Assembly: GCA_964649195.1 (NCBI GenBank) | Contig: CAZYPK010000010.1 | Span: 1 to 64,000, forward strand | Origin: JTS-RE9 sp964649195 | Lineage (GTDB): Bacteria > Planctomycetota > Phycisphaerae > Phycisphaerales > Phycisphaeraceae | Direction of reading: 5' to 3' | Length of the DNA: 64,000 nucleotides | The notes under the pieces: generated by a model | The model's input: the letters and a program-made list of their open reading frames with translations, nothing else | Databases searched by the model: none | Told to the model about the DNA's origin: nothing | Made by a program: the position numbers and the translations under genes | Part shown: piece after piece, positions 6,476 through 14,793 of the stretch | How positions within the stretch are numbered: position 1 is the stretch's first letter | Layout: each line of letters starts with the position of its first letter

Positions 6476-9148
6476 CTACTTCACTTCGACCGTCTCGGCG
6501 ACGTACCGGGTGTTGCCCTGGGCGTCGGCGGCACGGAGGGTGATCACGTGCGAGCCGGTCGAAAGATCGGCAATCTTAACCGTGATCGTTTCCTTTGTCG
6601 AATCGAAGATCAGGTCATCGGGCAGGACGGCGTGCCACTTGCCGGTGTTGTCCACCGCGTACTGCACCAGGCGGATGGGCGAGAGGTTGTCGGTGACGGT
6701 GGCGGTGATGGTGGCGACCTGGTTGAGCACCGTGGTTTTGCGGTCGCCGATGGTGGGCGCGGTGTTGTCGATGAGGACCGGATCGCTCTGGCGGCTGACG
6801 GTCTTGGCCATGGTGGCGGGGTTGTCGGGGGCGTCGGTGGCGGTGACGCGCAGCACATAGCGGCCATCGGGGACCCGTTTGGTGTTCCACTCGTAGCTGT
6901 TGGCGGTGATGTCCTCCATCAGGGGCAGCCATTTGTCGGAGCCGGCCATGCGGTATTCGAGGGTGTAGCGAAGCTGATCGTTGTTGGGGTCGCTGGCTTC
7001 CCATTCGACATTGAGGGTGGTCAGTTCCGGCAGCGGGTTGTCGTTGGGGTTGCCCCCGGCGCCGGCGCGCGAAGCGGGCCGACTCCCGGGCTTGGCTTCG
7101 TTGGGATAGACCGCGCGGATGGCGGTGACGACGGGGCGGAGGTTGGGCACGACGTAGGCCAGTGAGACACGATCGACGACGCTGGTCGATTGACCGGTGC
7201 CGGTGAGGGTCAGGCGATATTGCAGGAAGCGGGCCGGGGGACTGATGATGGCCACTTCGCGCGGCGTGAACGGGCCGACGGCATCATCGGCGGTCAGGTT
7301 GCGAGGCACGCTCCACTTGGACCAGGCGGCGCGCTCGGGATCCTGCACGTTGCCGCTGCGGGTCTGCACGCTGACGCTGGTGCCTTGCGGTATGGCGGCG
7401 GTGAGCATGAGCTTGCCCCAGAGACTGATCTGGGTGGCATCAAGGACGGGGCTGGTATAGGTCCCGGTGGCGGCGAAGCCTTCATCGAGGCGCACGAGCA
7501 TGGCGGGGCTGCCGGTGCCGACGAGGATTTTGCCATCGCTGCCTTTGAGGAGGGCGGGAATCTGTTCAGGCTCCAGATCGGCGATGATCGTTGTTTCCTC
7601 GGCTGCGATATCGATGCGATAAAGCTGGCCTTCGGCACCGGTGGCGACGAGGAGTTTGTCACCATCGTCGAGCAACTTGAGGATGAGTGCGGATTCGCGA
7701 AAGACCTCGGTGACGAAGCCGGAGGTATCGATGCGATAGACGGCGTTGCCCTGCTTGGCGCCGCCGCCGGAGGGACGGGAAGTTGAAGGCGCAGGGCCGG
7801 CGGTTCGGCGAACCGGTTGGCGCGGCGCCGACGGGCCGGCCTGCATTTCGCCGGTGGTGCGGGCCTTGGTCAGGCGACTTCGAATCTCATCGCGAAGCTG
7901 ATCGTACTGTTCCTGCGAAGGCTCGGCGATGGCGGCATCGGGCTTGGAGTTGTCGCCGGCGGTGTCGGTTGACTTGGGTGCATCGGTCGCGGCAGGTGTG
8001 GTGGGCGCGGGCGCGGCGGGTGGTTCGGATTTTGCATCGCTGCCGGGGACGGATGCCTTGGGTTCAGCCTTGGGCGGAACGGGCAGATCGGGCCTGGGCT
8101 GCACGGGCAGCGGCGGCGGCGTGGGACGGCCGCTTTCCTTTTCGACGGCGGCTTCCATGCGGCCGGGGCGAGCCTGATCCGCATCGGCGGTGCCGACGTA
8201 AACCGTGCCGTCGGCGGTGACCAGCAGCGTGAAAATCTCAGGCTCGGTCGCATCATAAAGAACAAACGCATCGGCCTCGCCGGTCGGACTGATCGTCACG
8301 CGATAGACCAGGCCATCGGTGTCGGTGCCCACGAACAGACGCCCCTGCTTGTCGCGGCCCAGGCAAAGCAGATTGGCCTGCACGGTGTCCAGCAGCACGC
8401 GAACCCCCGCGGGCAGCGGGGGTGCAACATCGGCGGCGGCGGCTTTGTCGGGCTGTTTGTCGTTCTTGTCCTTGGCGTTTTTGTCCTTGGTGTTTTTCTC
8501 ATCCCCGGTCTTGGCCGGCGTCGGTGCGGACACCGGCGGCACAGGCTTGCCGTCGGCGCCTGCCGCGGCGCGGGCACGGGCGTTGAAGGCTTCGATCATG
8601 TTGACGTGCAGCAGCTTGCCATCGGGACCGGTGGCGAGATAGACATCGTTGCCATCGACGACGGTGTCCCAGATGTAGCGGATGCCGGGCAGTTCGACGA
8701 CGGTCTTGAGCTGATCGCCATCGAGGATCGCCAGCCGGCTGACCGTGCCGGAGATCGCCAGCAGCAGGCCGCCATCGGCGGTCTGATCGAGGGCGTAAAC
8801 ATGCTCATTTTCCAGCGCGACAACCTGAGTGATCCGATCGCCGCGACGGCGCAGCAACTGCCCGCCGGGACCGGCTGCAATAAAGAGATCACCGTTGGCG
8901 ATGATGCGCATGTCGTAAATGATGTTGACCCCGTCGGGCATCTGGCCGACGGTGGTCGTGCTGGAGGCGAGCTTCACATCGCCGAGGTTGGTGACGACCA
9001 CGCCCTCGCTTTCACCGGGCACGAAGTCGGCCTGCGTGGTGTGAACCCACTGGCTCGGTTGAATCGCCAGCGAAGCGGCGGTGATCGCCAGGGTCAGCAC
9101 GGCCGACAGAACCGACAGCCCATCCTTGATCCATGCCTTGCGTGTCAT
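6476..9148 (-). CDS. Secreted beta-propeller protein with C-terminal fibronectin/Ig-like domain
   Basis: An 890-residue protein with an N-terminal hydrophobic segment (about residues 10-28) that should act as signal peptide or anchor. Residues about 70-600 contain repeated blade-like strands of the pattern DG-(x)-LYVGTG-(x)-G-(x)-YR, as in NHL or two-component-regulator-type propellers. Low-complexity inserts interrupt the propeller: a Lys/Asp-rich stretch near residue 215 and a Pro/Ala-rich stretch near 345-400. The C-terminal third reads as a fibronectin III or Ig-like domain (WEASDPNNDQL...YTLEYR) followed by a further beta domain. Such proteins usually bind ligands or partners outside the cytoplasm; no enzyme motif is seen. 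It shares orientation with the upstream S55-like gene, with 288 repeat-rich bases between them. Confidence 0.7.
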   Translation of the reverse strand: MTRKAWIKDGLSVLSAVLTLAITAASLAIQPSQWVHTTQADFVPGESEGVVVTNLGDVKLASSTTTVGQMPDGVNIIYDMRIIANGDLFIAAGPGGQLLRRRGDRITQVVALENEHVYALDQTADGGLLLAISGTVSRLAILDGDQLKTVVELPGIRYIWDTVVDGNDVYLATGPDGKLLHVNMIEAFNARARAAAGADGKPVPPVSAPTPAKTGDEKNTKDKNAKDKNDKQPDKAAAADVAPPLPAGVRVLLDTVQANLLCLGRDKQGRLFVGTDTDGLVYRVTISPTGEADAFVLYDATEPEIFTLLVTADGTVYVGTADADQARPGRMEAAVEKESGRPTPPPLPVQPRPDLPVPPKAEPKASVPGSDAKSEPPAAPAPTTPAATDAPKSTDTAGDNSKPDAAIAEPSQEQYDQLRDEIRSRLTKARTTGEMQAGPSAPRQPVRRTAGPAPSTSRPSGGGAKQGNAVYRIDTSGFVTEVFRESALILKLLDDGDKLLVATGAEGQLYRIDIAAEETTIIADLEPEQIPALLKGSDGKILVGTGSPAMLVRLDEGFAATGTYTSPVLDATQISLWGKLMLTAAIPQGTSVSVQTRSGNVQDPERAAWSKWSVPRNLTADDAVGPFTPREVAIISPPARFLQYRLTLTGTGQSTSVVDRVSLAYVVPNLRPVVTAIRAVYPNEAKPGSRPASRAGAGGNPNDNPLPELTTLNVEWEASDPNNDQLRYTLEYRMAGSDKWLPLMEDITANSYEWNTKRVPDGRYVLRVTATDAPDNPATMAKTVSRQSDPVLIDNTAPTIGDRKTTVLNQVATITATVTDNLSPIRLVQYAVDNTGKWHAVLPDDLIFDSTKETITVKIADLSTGSHVITLRAADAQGNTRYVAETVEVK

Positions 9149-9206
9149 AACAAAAATCCTTCGGGGAGGAGAAGAAATTCAAATATGGAGCGGAATTGCG
9201 AGGAAG

Positions 9207-9436
9207 TCAGGGGACAGGGGACGGGGGACAGGAGACAGGGGACAGAGATTTGAAATTTGAGATTTGAGATTTGAGATTTGCAATCATTTTCAGATTTTCC
9301 ATACCCGACCTCTGATCTCTGACTTTTGACCTCTGTCCCCTGTTTCGCAGACGCGCAGCGAGGACGCTGCGGCTACGATGTCTCCTGTCCTCTGTCCTCT
9401 GTCCCATGTCTCCTGTCCCCTGTCTCCTGTCCCCTC
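9207..9436. repeat. Mirrored GGGGACA / CCCCTGTC simple repeats with ATTTGAG tandem
   Basis: The segment 9208-9246 is made of GGGGACAGG-type units. Tandem ATTTGAG units follow (about 9249-9280). Then 9330-9346 and 9378-9435 carry the complementary TCCCCTGTC/TCCTGTC units. The two arms can pair, so the whole gap between the S55-like gene and the propeller gene could form a long hairpin in the transcript. A 20-bp palindromic repeat (9353-9374) lies in the loop. Confidence 0.7.
9353..9374. repeat. Small palindrome GCAGCG-AGGA-CGCTGC, copy 1
   Basis: GCGCAGCGAGGACGCTGCGG forms a 6 to 7 bp stem with an AGGA loop. An identical block occurs at 12540-12562, inside the 3' end of the RNase III gene. 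Confidence 0.7.
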
Positions 9437-11443
9437 TTACTTCTGCTTCACCACATCGACTTCCAGCATCACTTCGCCGCTGACCGCCGCGCTGAGCGGG
9501 GTGGCGACCTGCACCCAGTCGGCGAAGAAGGTGGCCTGCGTATCCTGGGCCGAGGCGATGAGGGCGCGCTTGCTGGAGGGCAGGCGGGGCAGTTCCTGCC
9601 TGCCGACGGCGATGCCGGTGGCGGGCAGTTGCAGCATGGTGTAGAGCGTGTCCTGGCGGATGCCCATGATCATCTTCACCGCGTCATAGACATCATCCAC
9701 GCTGGTGGTGGACATCAGGTGGGGCCGGTTCATCGCCAACATGCGGTTGAGGGTTCGGCCATCGCCGATGGTGAGCATGTATTTGCCGTCGGCGAGGCTG
9801 TCGGGCACTTTGATTTCCACCCGCCGGACCACGCGCTCGTCGCCGTAGCGTTGGAGAGTGACGCCGGCCTTGATGGTTTCGCCCGGCTCATACGAGTTTT
9901 TATCCAGGCGGGCGCCCAGCACGTTGAGCATCTCGAGCTTGTTGGAAACATCGATGGTCACCTCGAGCGATTCCAGCGCCAGCGGTCCGTGCGGATTCTG
10001 AAGCATCGTGGCGAAGACCGGCACCAGCTCGAACATCAGCCGCTGATCGGCGCCGGGCGCCATGCAGGAGTTGAGATCCACCTTGCGGTTCCCCTCGAAG
10101 GTGGCGCTGCCGGTGAGGCGGAGGGTGTTGAGCGTGGGCAGGTTCTGGTCGGCGGTGAGGCTCTGCATGATGACCGCCGCGACGAGCGAAGGGGTCAATC
10201 GTTCATGGTGGACAAGCTGATATTTGTAGGTCTTCTTGCGGCCGCCCTGGTTCACGTGGATCGTGGCCGGCGCGGTCCTGTATTTCTGGCCCGGGGCGCC
10301 GGCGACGGCGGCGGCGTCATCCTGAAGGATGGTGCCCTGGATCACCGCGCTGCCTCCGAGCTTGAAAGCCGTGGACATGCGAGGCACCACGAAATGCACA
10401 TACCCCGTCGCCATCGGCAGCGCGGAATCACCCGTGCCGAACATCGGATGCCCAAACCCCAGCACGCGCCCATCGGGCAGCACATCGGTCACCGTGCCGG
10501 TCGCGCTCATGTCCGCATCGCCGAACGCCAGCGGAATCGAAAGCACGCTGCCGGGCGCGAGTTTGATCGCCTTCGCATCGACCCCCGGCGGCGGCAATCC
10601 CGCGGTCGTCCCCACCTGCGACTGCATCGGCATGATGCCCATCGGCTCCAGCAGCGGCGCCAGCGCCCTGGCCATCGATTCGCTGCCGACCGACATCGGC
10701 AGCATCAGCCTCGTCGGTTTCGCATCAAGATGCCCGGCCACCTCAGGCCCGGCCATCCGCAGCGGGGCGCGTGCATCCCGCACATCATCGCGCCCATCGA
10801 CATCCTTGATCCCCAGCAGTTTCGCAAAGCTGCGCGTTCGCCACGTATCGTTCTCGCCGATGCCCTGGTTGTCCGCGTACCGCATGAGATCGATGAGCGT
10901 GGCGCCGGTGAGGGTGGAGCGCGATGCCCCCCGGCCCCCCCGCAGTTTGGCGTCGTCCTTCATGGAGTCGATCTTGATGCCGGTCTCGCGCATCAGTTCG
11001 ATCGGCTGCACGCCGGCATAGCAGTCCTTGGTCCAGCCGAAGCCGAAGGCGAACGCGCCGATAAGCCTGCCGCCCTTGCCGATTTCGCCGGCTTCGTCGC
11101 CATCCCACAGGTAGATCGGCGAACCGCTCATGCCTTGCACCGGCCCGCTCTTGAGCAGGCGCGGATCGCTGCAACTGATCCAGACCACGCCTCGCCTGGG
11201 GGCGAAGTCGCGCATGACGCTGATGACTTCCACCGGGAACGGCTCGATCTTCGCCCCGTGGAACACGGTCAGCCCGTAGCCTTTCATTCCCACCCGCACC
11301 TGATCGAGCGGCATGATCACCTGGGCCACGGCCTTGGCGGGCGCGGCGCCATTCTCCGCGTGCAAAACAGGCGGCAAGGCGACAAATGAAAGGACAAGGA
11401 GAAGAAAAATTGAAAGAGATGCTTTTTCTCGTGACTTCCTCAT
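9437..11443 (-). CDS. SpoIVB (S55) peptidase-like secreted protein
   Basis: A 668-residue protein; the start is placed at the ATG giving MRKSREKASLSIF, where a signal peptide (hydrophobic core to ALPPVLHA) begins, instead of an upstream ATG at 11632. Shortly after the signal comes LDQVRVGMKGYGLTVFHG, and then VQGMSGSPI with the serine of a GxSGSP motif, the hallmark of the SpoIVB-type S55 serine peptidase domain. The remaining 400 residues look beta-rich and uncharacterised. The protein should be exported and act outside the cytoplasmic membrane. In spore formers SpoIVB is a signalling protease; here sporulation is unlikely, so its substrate is unknown. It may be co-transcribed with the downstream propeller gene. 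Confidence 0.7.
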   Translation of the reverse strand: MRKSREKASLSIFLLLVLSFVALPPVLHAENGAAPAKAVAQVIMPLDQVRVGMKGYGLTVFHGAKIEPFPVEVISVMRDFAPRRGVVWISCSDPRLLKSGPVQGMSGSPIYLWDGDEAGEIGKGGRLIGAFAFGFGWTKDCYAGVQPIELMRETGIKIDSMKDDAKLRGGRGASRSTLTGATLIDLMRYADNQGIGENDTWRTRSFAKLLGIKDVDGRDDVRDARAPLRMAGPEVAGHLDAKPTRLMLPMSVGSESMARALAPLLEPMGIMPMQSQVGTTAGLPPPGVDAKAIKLAPGSVLSIPLAFGDADMSATGTVTDVLPDGRVLGFGHPMFGTGDSALPMATGYVHFVVPRMSTAFKLGGSAVIQGTILQDDAAAVAGAPGQKYRTAPATIHVNQGGRKKTYKYQLVHHERLTPSLVAAVIMQSLTADQNLPTLNTLRLTGSATFEGNRKVDLNSCMAPGADQRLMFELVPVFATMLQNPHGPLALESLEVTIDVSNKLEMLNVLGARLDKNSYEPGETIKAGVTLQRYGDERVVRRVEIKVPDSLADGKYMLTIGDGRTLNRMLAMNRPHLMSTTSVDDVYDAVKMIMGIRQDTLYTMLQLPATGIAVGRQELPRLPSSKRALIASAQDTQATFFADWVQVATPLSAAVSGEVMLEVDVVKQK

Positions 11444-11449
11444 TGATGC

Positions 11450-11478
11450 ACAGTAGCCGTTGTGGTTATGATTGACAA
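11450..11478 (-). promoter_or_regulatory. Possible sigma-70 type promoter for the S55-like gene
   Basis: Reading the minus strand, TTGTCA and TACTGT are separated by 17 bases and end seven bases before the chosen ATG, which would make the message nearly leaderless. Only the -35 box is a good match, so this is tentative. The 329-base gap between this gene and the divergent RNase III gene holds nothing else that I can name. Confidence 0.25.
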
Positions 11479-11772
11479 GCGTCGCGCAAGGTTTGCACGA
11501 AGGATTTGCAAGCTCAAAGGCGACGCCACCGGGCATCGGTCGGCGGCGGCGGGACTGGGTCGCCGGGTTTGAGGTGTTGCTGCTGGTGAAAATCATCGGC
11601 ATCATCCGCACTCCCGTTCGAAGCATTCCCATCGGCGCAGTGGCTGAGCACCCGGCTTACTATCGGCATCGTGACGAGGCTGTCCCTGATTATCACACAG
11701 CTTCGCCCGCAGGTTCCGATAGCCTCGTGTTTCAGGTGTCCCGTTCCGTTTTCACTTTCACCGCTGCCGCCT

Positions 11773-12588
11773 ATGCGAGAACATTCTTCCGAAGTGCTTG
11801 GTTACACCTTCAAAGACGAATCCGTCCTTGATGCCGCCATGACCCACGCCTCCATCGCCGCCACCCGGCTCGACAGCAACGAGCGGATGGAGTTTCTGGG
11901 CGACGCGGTGCTGGGGTGGGTCGTCTCCGAATATCTCTTCGAGAAGTTCCCCACCTATCTTGAAGGCGAACTGACCAAAATCAAGTCCGCCGTCGTCAGC
12001 CGCCGTGCCTGCGCGAAGATCAGCGAGAAGCTGAACCTCTGCGCGATGCTGAACCTGGGCAAAGGCATGAGCAGCAGGCCCGTCCTGCCTTCGAGCGTCG
12101 CCGCGGCGGTGCTCGAAGCGGTGATCGCGGCGATTTTTCTCGACGGCGGCATGAGGCCGGCCAGGAAGTTCGTCCTCAAGCATATGCGCCCCCTCATCGA
12201 AGAGGCCGCCCGATCGACCCATCAGGAAAATTACAAATCCGCCTTGCAGCATTACGCCCAGAAACACCTGCCCGCCAATCCCACCTACATGCTGCTCGAT
12301 GAAAAAGGCCCCGATCATTCCAAGGCCTTTGAAGTGTGCGTCGAAATCGATGGCAGAAGGTTCACCTCCACCTGGGCCAACTCGAAAAAGGAAGCGGAAC
12401 AGAATGCCGCCCTCATCGCCCTGGGCGAACTGAACCTGGTGACCGTCAACGAGCACGGCACCGTCATGATCCGCGAAGTCCCCGGCGACGGCCTGAGCAG
12501 ACGCGAACGCAAACAACGACAACGCGACGCACAGAAACCGCGCAGCGAGGACGCTGCGGCTGATAATGAACCACCAAGCAGCGAATGA
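11773..12588 (+). CDS. rnc: Ribonuclease III
   Basis: A 271-residue double-strand-specific endoribonuclease that processes rRNA precursors and structured RNAs. The RNase III signature NERMEFLGDAVLG is present near residues 36-48, with the acidic metal ligands of the family, and a second acidic site lies around EAVIAAIFLDGG. Residues about 160-225 form a double-stranded RNA-binding domain (ENYKSALQHYAQKH ... FTSTWANSKKEAEQNAAL). Start chosen at MREHSSEVLGYTF because the upstream in-frame residues do not fit the family. The last 35 residues are an unusual basic, low-complexity tail (RRERKQRQR), whose coding DNA includes a copy of the GCAGCG-AGGA-CGCTGC palindrome, so the tail may have grown by repeat insertion. 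Confidence 0.92.
   Translation: MREHSSEVLGYTFKDESVLDAAMTHASIAATRLDSNERMEFLGDAVLGWVVSEYLFEKFPTYLEGELTKIKSAVVSRRACAKISEKLNLCAMLNLGKGMSSRPVLPSSVAAAVLEAVIAAIFLDGGMRPARKFVLKHMRPLIEEAARSTHQENYKSALQHYAQKHLPANPTYMLLDEKGPDHSKAFEVCVEIDGRRFTSTWANSKKEAEQNAALIALGELNLVTVNEHGTVMIREVPGDGLSRRERKQRQRDAQKPRSEDAAADNEPPSSE
12540..12562. repeat. Small palindrome GCAGCG-AGGA-CGCTGC, copy 2, inside rnc
   Basis: The same 20-bp hairpin as at 9353-9374, here in frame within the RNase III tail and encoding RSEDAAA. Confidence 0.7.
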
Positions 12589-12673
12589 CTCTTCGCCCTC
12601 TCCCTGGGTGTGGGAGAGGTGGCGGACCACCGCCACATGCGATTGCCCTAACATTAAACTAAACAAGTTCCAT

Positions 12674-12701
12674 TTGACATGCTCGCCGTCCGCCGTTAAC
12701 G
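12674..12701 (+). promoter_or_regulatory. Possible promoter of the two-partner secretion operon
   Basis: A perfect TTGACA hexamer is followed after 16 bases by TTAACG, a poor -10 match. It lies in the only AT-rich part of the gap between RNase III and the transporter gene, just downstream of a CCTCTCCC/GGGAGAGG hairpin at about 12598-12619 that could end the rnc transcript. Confidence 0.3.
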
Positions 12702-12789
12702 TGACCGCGTTGAGACGGTGGGGTCGGGGTACGGGGTACGGCGGGGTCGGGGTATTGAAGCATCACTTCCAGCAGTGGATATATCCATA

Positions 12790-14715
12790 ATGAGCCCAAA
12801 CAACTCCAAAATGAGCCCGAACAACTCGAATGGCTCGATAGGTGATGCCACGAGCAGGATATTGCGAGACATCGCGGGAGGCTGCGGTGGTTGGGTCGCG
12901 GCGTTTCTGATCGCGGCGATGTGGGCGGCGGGCGCCCTCGCGCAGGACGATCCTCCGGACGGCGACGTGGGGCCGTTTCCCGTCTCCCGCGTACAGATCG
13001 ACTACGAGCGTGAAGTGGACGGCCACCCCAGCCTCGCGCCGCTGCTGGATATGACGATCGACCTTCGCGCCACGGCATCGGGGTACGTGGCGGCCGGGAA
13101 GGGGCAGGCCACTCACACGGTTGCCTTGCGCGATCTGGGGAATCTGGAGAACCCCAAGCTGTACGGCTCGGCGGTGCTTTCGCTGTTGAATATCACGCGC
13201 GACTACTTGGGGAAGCAGGGGCTGGCGGGCGTGATCGTACAACCCCACGAGGAGGATATCGATTCGGAGGATCTCGATGATCGGCGAGACCCCGGGAATC
13301 AGACGCTGCGCGTGGTGGTGAAGGCCGCGAAGATCGGGCAGATCCGCGTGCTCCCTTCGGGCGAACGGGAGCAGATGAATGCGAAGGTGGTGGAGCGGAT
13401 CACCGGGCTGTCGCCACTGCAGACGGGCGAGTTGTTCCGGCCGGTGGAGTTGGACGACTACCTTTACCAGCTCAATCGCCATCCGGGCCGGCGCGTGGAT
13501 GTGGCGATCGCACCGGAATCGGAGCCGGGCTCGCTGACGGTGGACTACCTGGTCAACGAGAACAAGCCGTGGTTCGTTTTTTTTCAACTGTCCAACACGG
13601 GGACGGAGACGACGAACGAATGGCGCGAGCGATTCGGCTTTGTACACAATCAGTTCACGGGGCACGATGACATTCTTTCGATCGACTACGTCACTGCCGG
13701 ATTCACCGCATCGCATTCGGCGGTGGTGTCGTACGAAGCGCCGCTGCTGGATGTGAACGGGGTGCGCTGGCGGGTGGACGGCAGCGGGGGGGCGTACGAC
13801 GCCTCGCAGGTCGGCCAGGCCGAGGAAGATTTCAACGGCGATCAATGGGACGCCTCCGCGCGGCTCATCATCAACGTGTTTCAGTCCCGCAACCTTTTTA
13901 TTGATGTCTTTGCCGGGGCGCGGGTTCAGTATGTGAAGGTCGAAAACAAGACATTTCAGACGCAGGGCGACGACTATTTCTTTCTGCCGTTCGTGGGGTT
14001 TTCGGTCGAGCAGTTCACGGATATTTCGAGCACACAGATATCGGTCAGTCTGGAGGGCAATCTTTCGGATGTCGCGGGGACGAACGAGGAGGAGATTCAG
14101 AAACTGGGCCGCTCGCTGGTGGAGAAGGACTTCGTGCTGCTGCGCTGGAGCATGGCCCATTCGTTTTACCTGGAGCCGCTGTTTGATCGCTTTTTCGGGC
14201 AGGGGGAGACTTCGACGCTGGCGCACGAGATCGTGGGTTCCTTCCGCGGTCAATACACGTTTGACGAGCGGGTGATACCGCAGTTCGAGCAGGTGGCGGG
14301 TGGGCGCTACTCGGTTCGCGGTTACGATGAGTCGATGGTCGCGGGCGATGCGGCGCTGGTGTTCAGCCTGGAGTATCGGTTTCACTTTCCCCGGATTCTT
14401 TCGTCCAGCCGCGAACCGATGGACACGCCGCTGGGCCCGTTCAAGTTTCGTCCGCAGGAGGCGTACGATCGTCCGGACTGGGATCTGGTGCTGCGTGCAT
14501 TTGTGGATGTGGGTCGGACCGTCAACGCCAAGCGGCAGTCGTTCGAGCAGGATGAGACGCTGGTGGGCGTGGGGCTGGGGATCGAGTTGTTGATCAAGAA
14601 GAACGTGAGCATCCAGCTTGACTGGGGCGTGGCGCTGGAGGATGCGGGCATCGGCAGCACGCGGGTGGACGCAGGTGACAGCCGTCTCCACTTGGTGGTG
14701 ACGCTTCTTTATTGA
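12790..14715 (+). CDS. Two-partner secretion outer-membrane transporter (TpsB, ShlB/FhaC type)
   Basis: About 641 residues. A leader with a hydrophobic segment (VAAFLIAAMWAAGALA) ends near residue 51, so the protein is exported. A POTRA-like periplasmic region follows (around LRVVVKAAKIGQIRVLPSGE, then the LNRHPGRRVDVAIAP segment that precedes the barrel in this family). The C-terminal half is a 16-strand-type beta barrel with the diagnostic VRGY motif at residues 509-512. The partner exoprotein is encoded 78 bases downstream. It would carry the FHA-type protein across the outer membrane. The start is uncertain: two tandem copies of ATGAGCCC-AACAACTC provide in-frame ATGs at 12790 and 12811, and an earlier ATG lies at 12718; none has a clear ribosome site. 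Confidence 0.85.
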   Translation: MSPNNSKMSPNNSNGSIGDATSRILRDIAGGCGGWVAAFLIAAMWAAGALAQDDPPDGDVGPFPVSRVQIDYEREVDGHPSLAPLLDMTIDLRATASGYVAAGKGQATHTVALRDLGNLENPKLYGSAVLSLLNITRDYLGKQGLAGVIVQPHEEDIDSEDLDDRRDPGNQTLRVVVKAAKIGQIRVLPSGEREQMNAKVVERITGLSPLQTGELFRPVELDDYLYQLNRHPGRRVDVAIAPESEPGSLTVDYLVNENKPWFVFFQLSNTGTETTNEWRERFGFVHNQFTGHDDILSIDYVTAGFTASHSAVVSYEAPLLDVNGVRWRVDGSGGAYDASQVGQAEEDFNGDQWDASARLIINVFQSRNLFIDVFAGARVQYVKVENKTFQTQGDDYFFLPFVGFSVEQFTDISSTQISVSLEGNLSDVAGTNEEEIQKLGRSLVEKDFVLLRWSMAHSFYLEPLFDRFFGQGETSTLAHEIVGSFRGQYTFDERVIPQFEQVAGGRYSVRGYDESMVAGDAALVFSLEYRFHFPRILSSSREPMDTPLGPFKFRPQEAYDRPDWDLVLRAFVDVGRTVNAKRQSFEQDETLVGVGLGIELLIKKNVSIQLDWGVALEDAGIGSTRVDAGDSRLHLVVTLLY

Positions 14716-14793
14716 AACGGATGGGGCGGTAACGGATCGGACAGTTTCCTCAGGCCTGCTTCTGACTGCGGGCCGCAAATCAGGGAGCATGCG

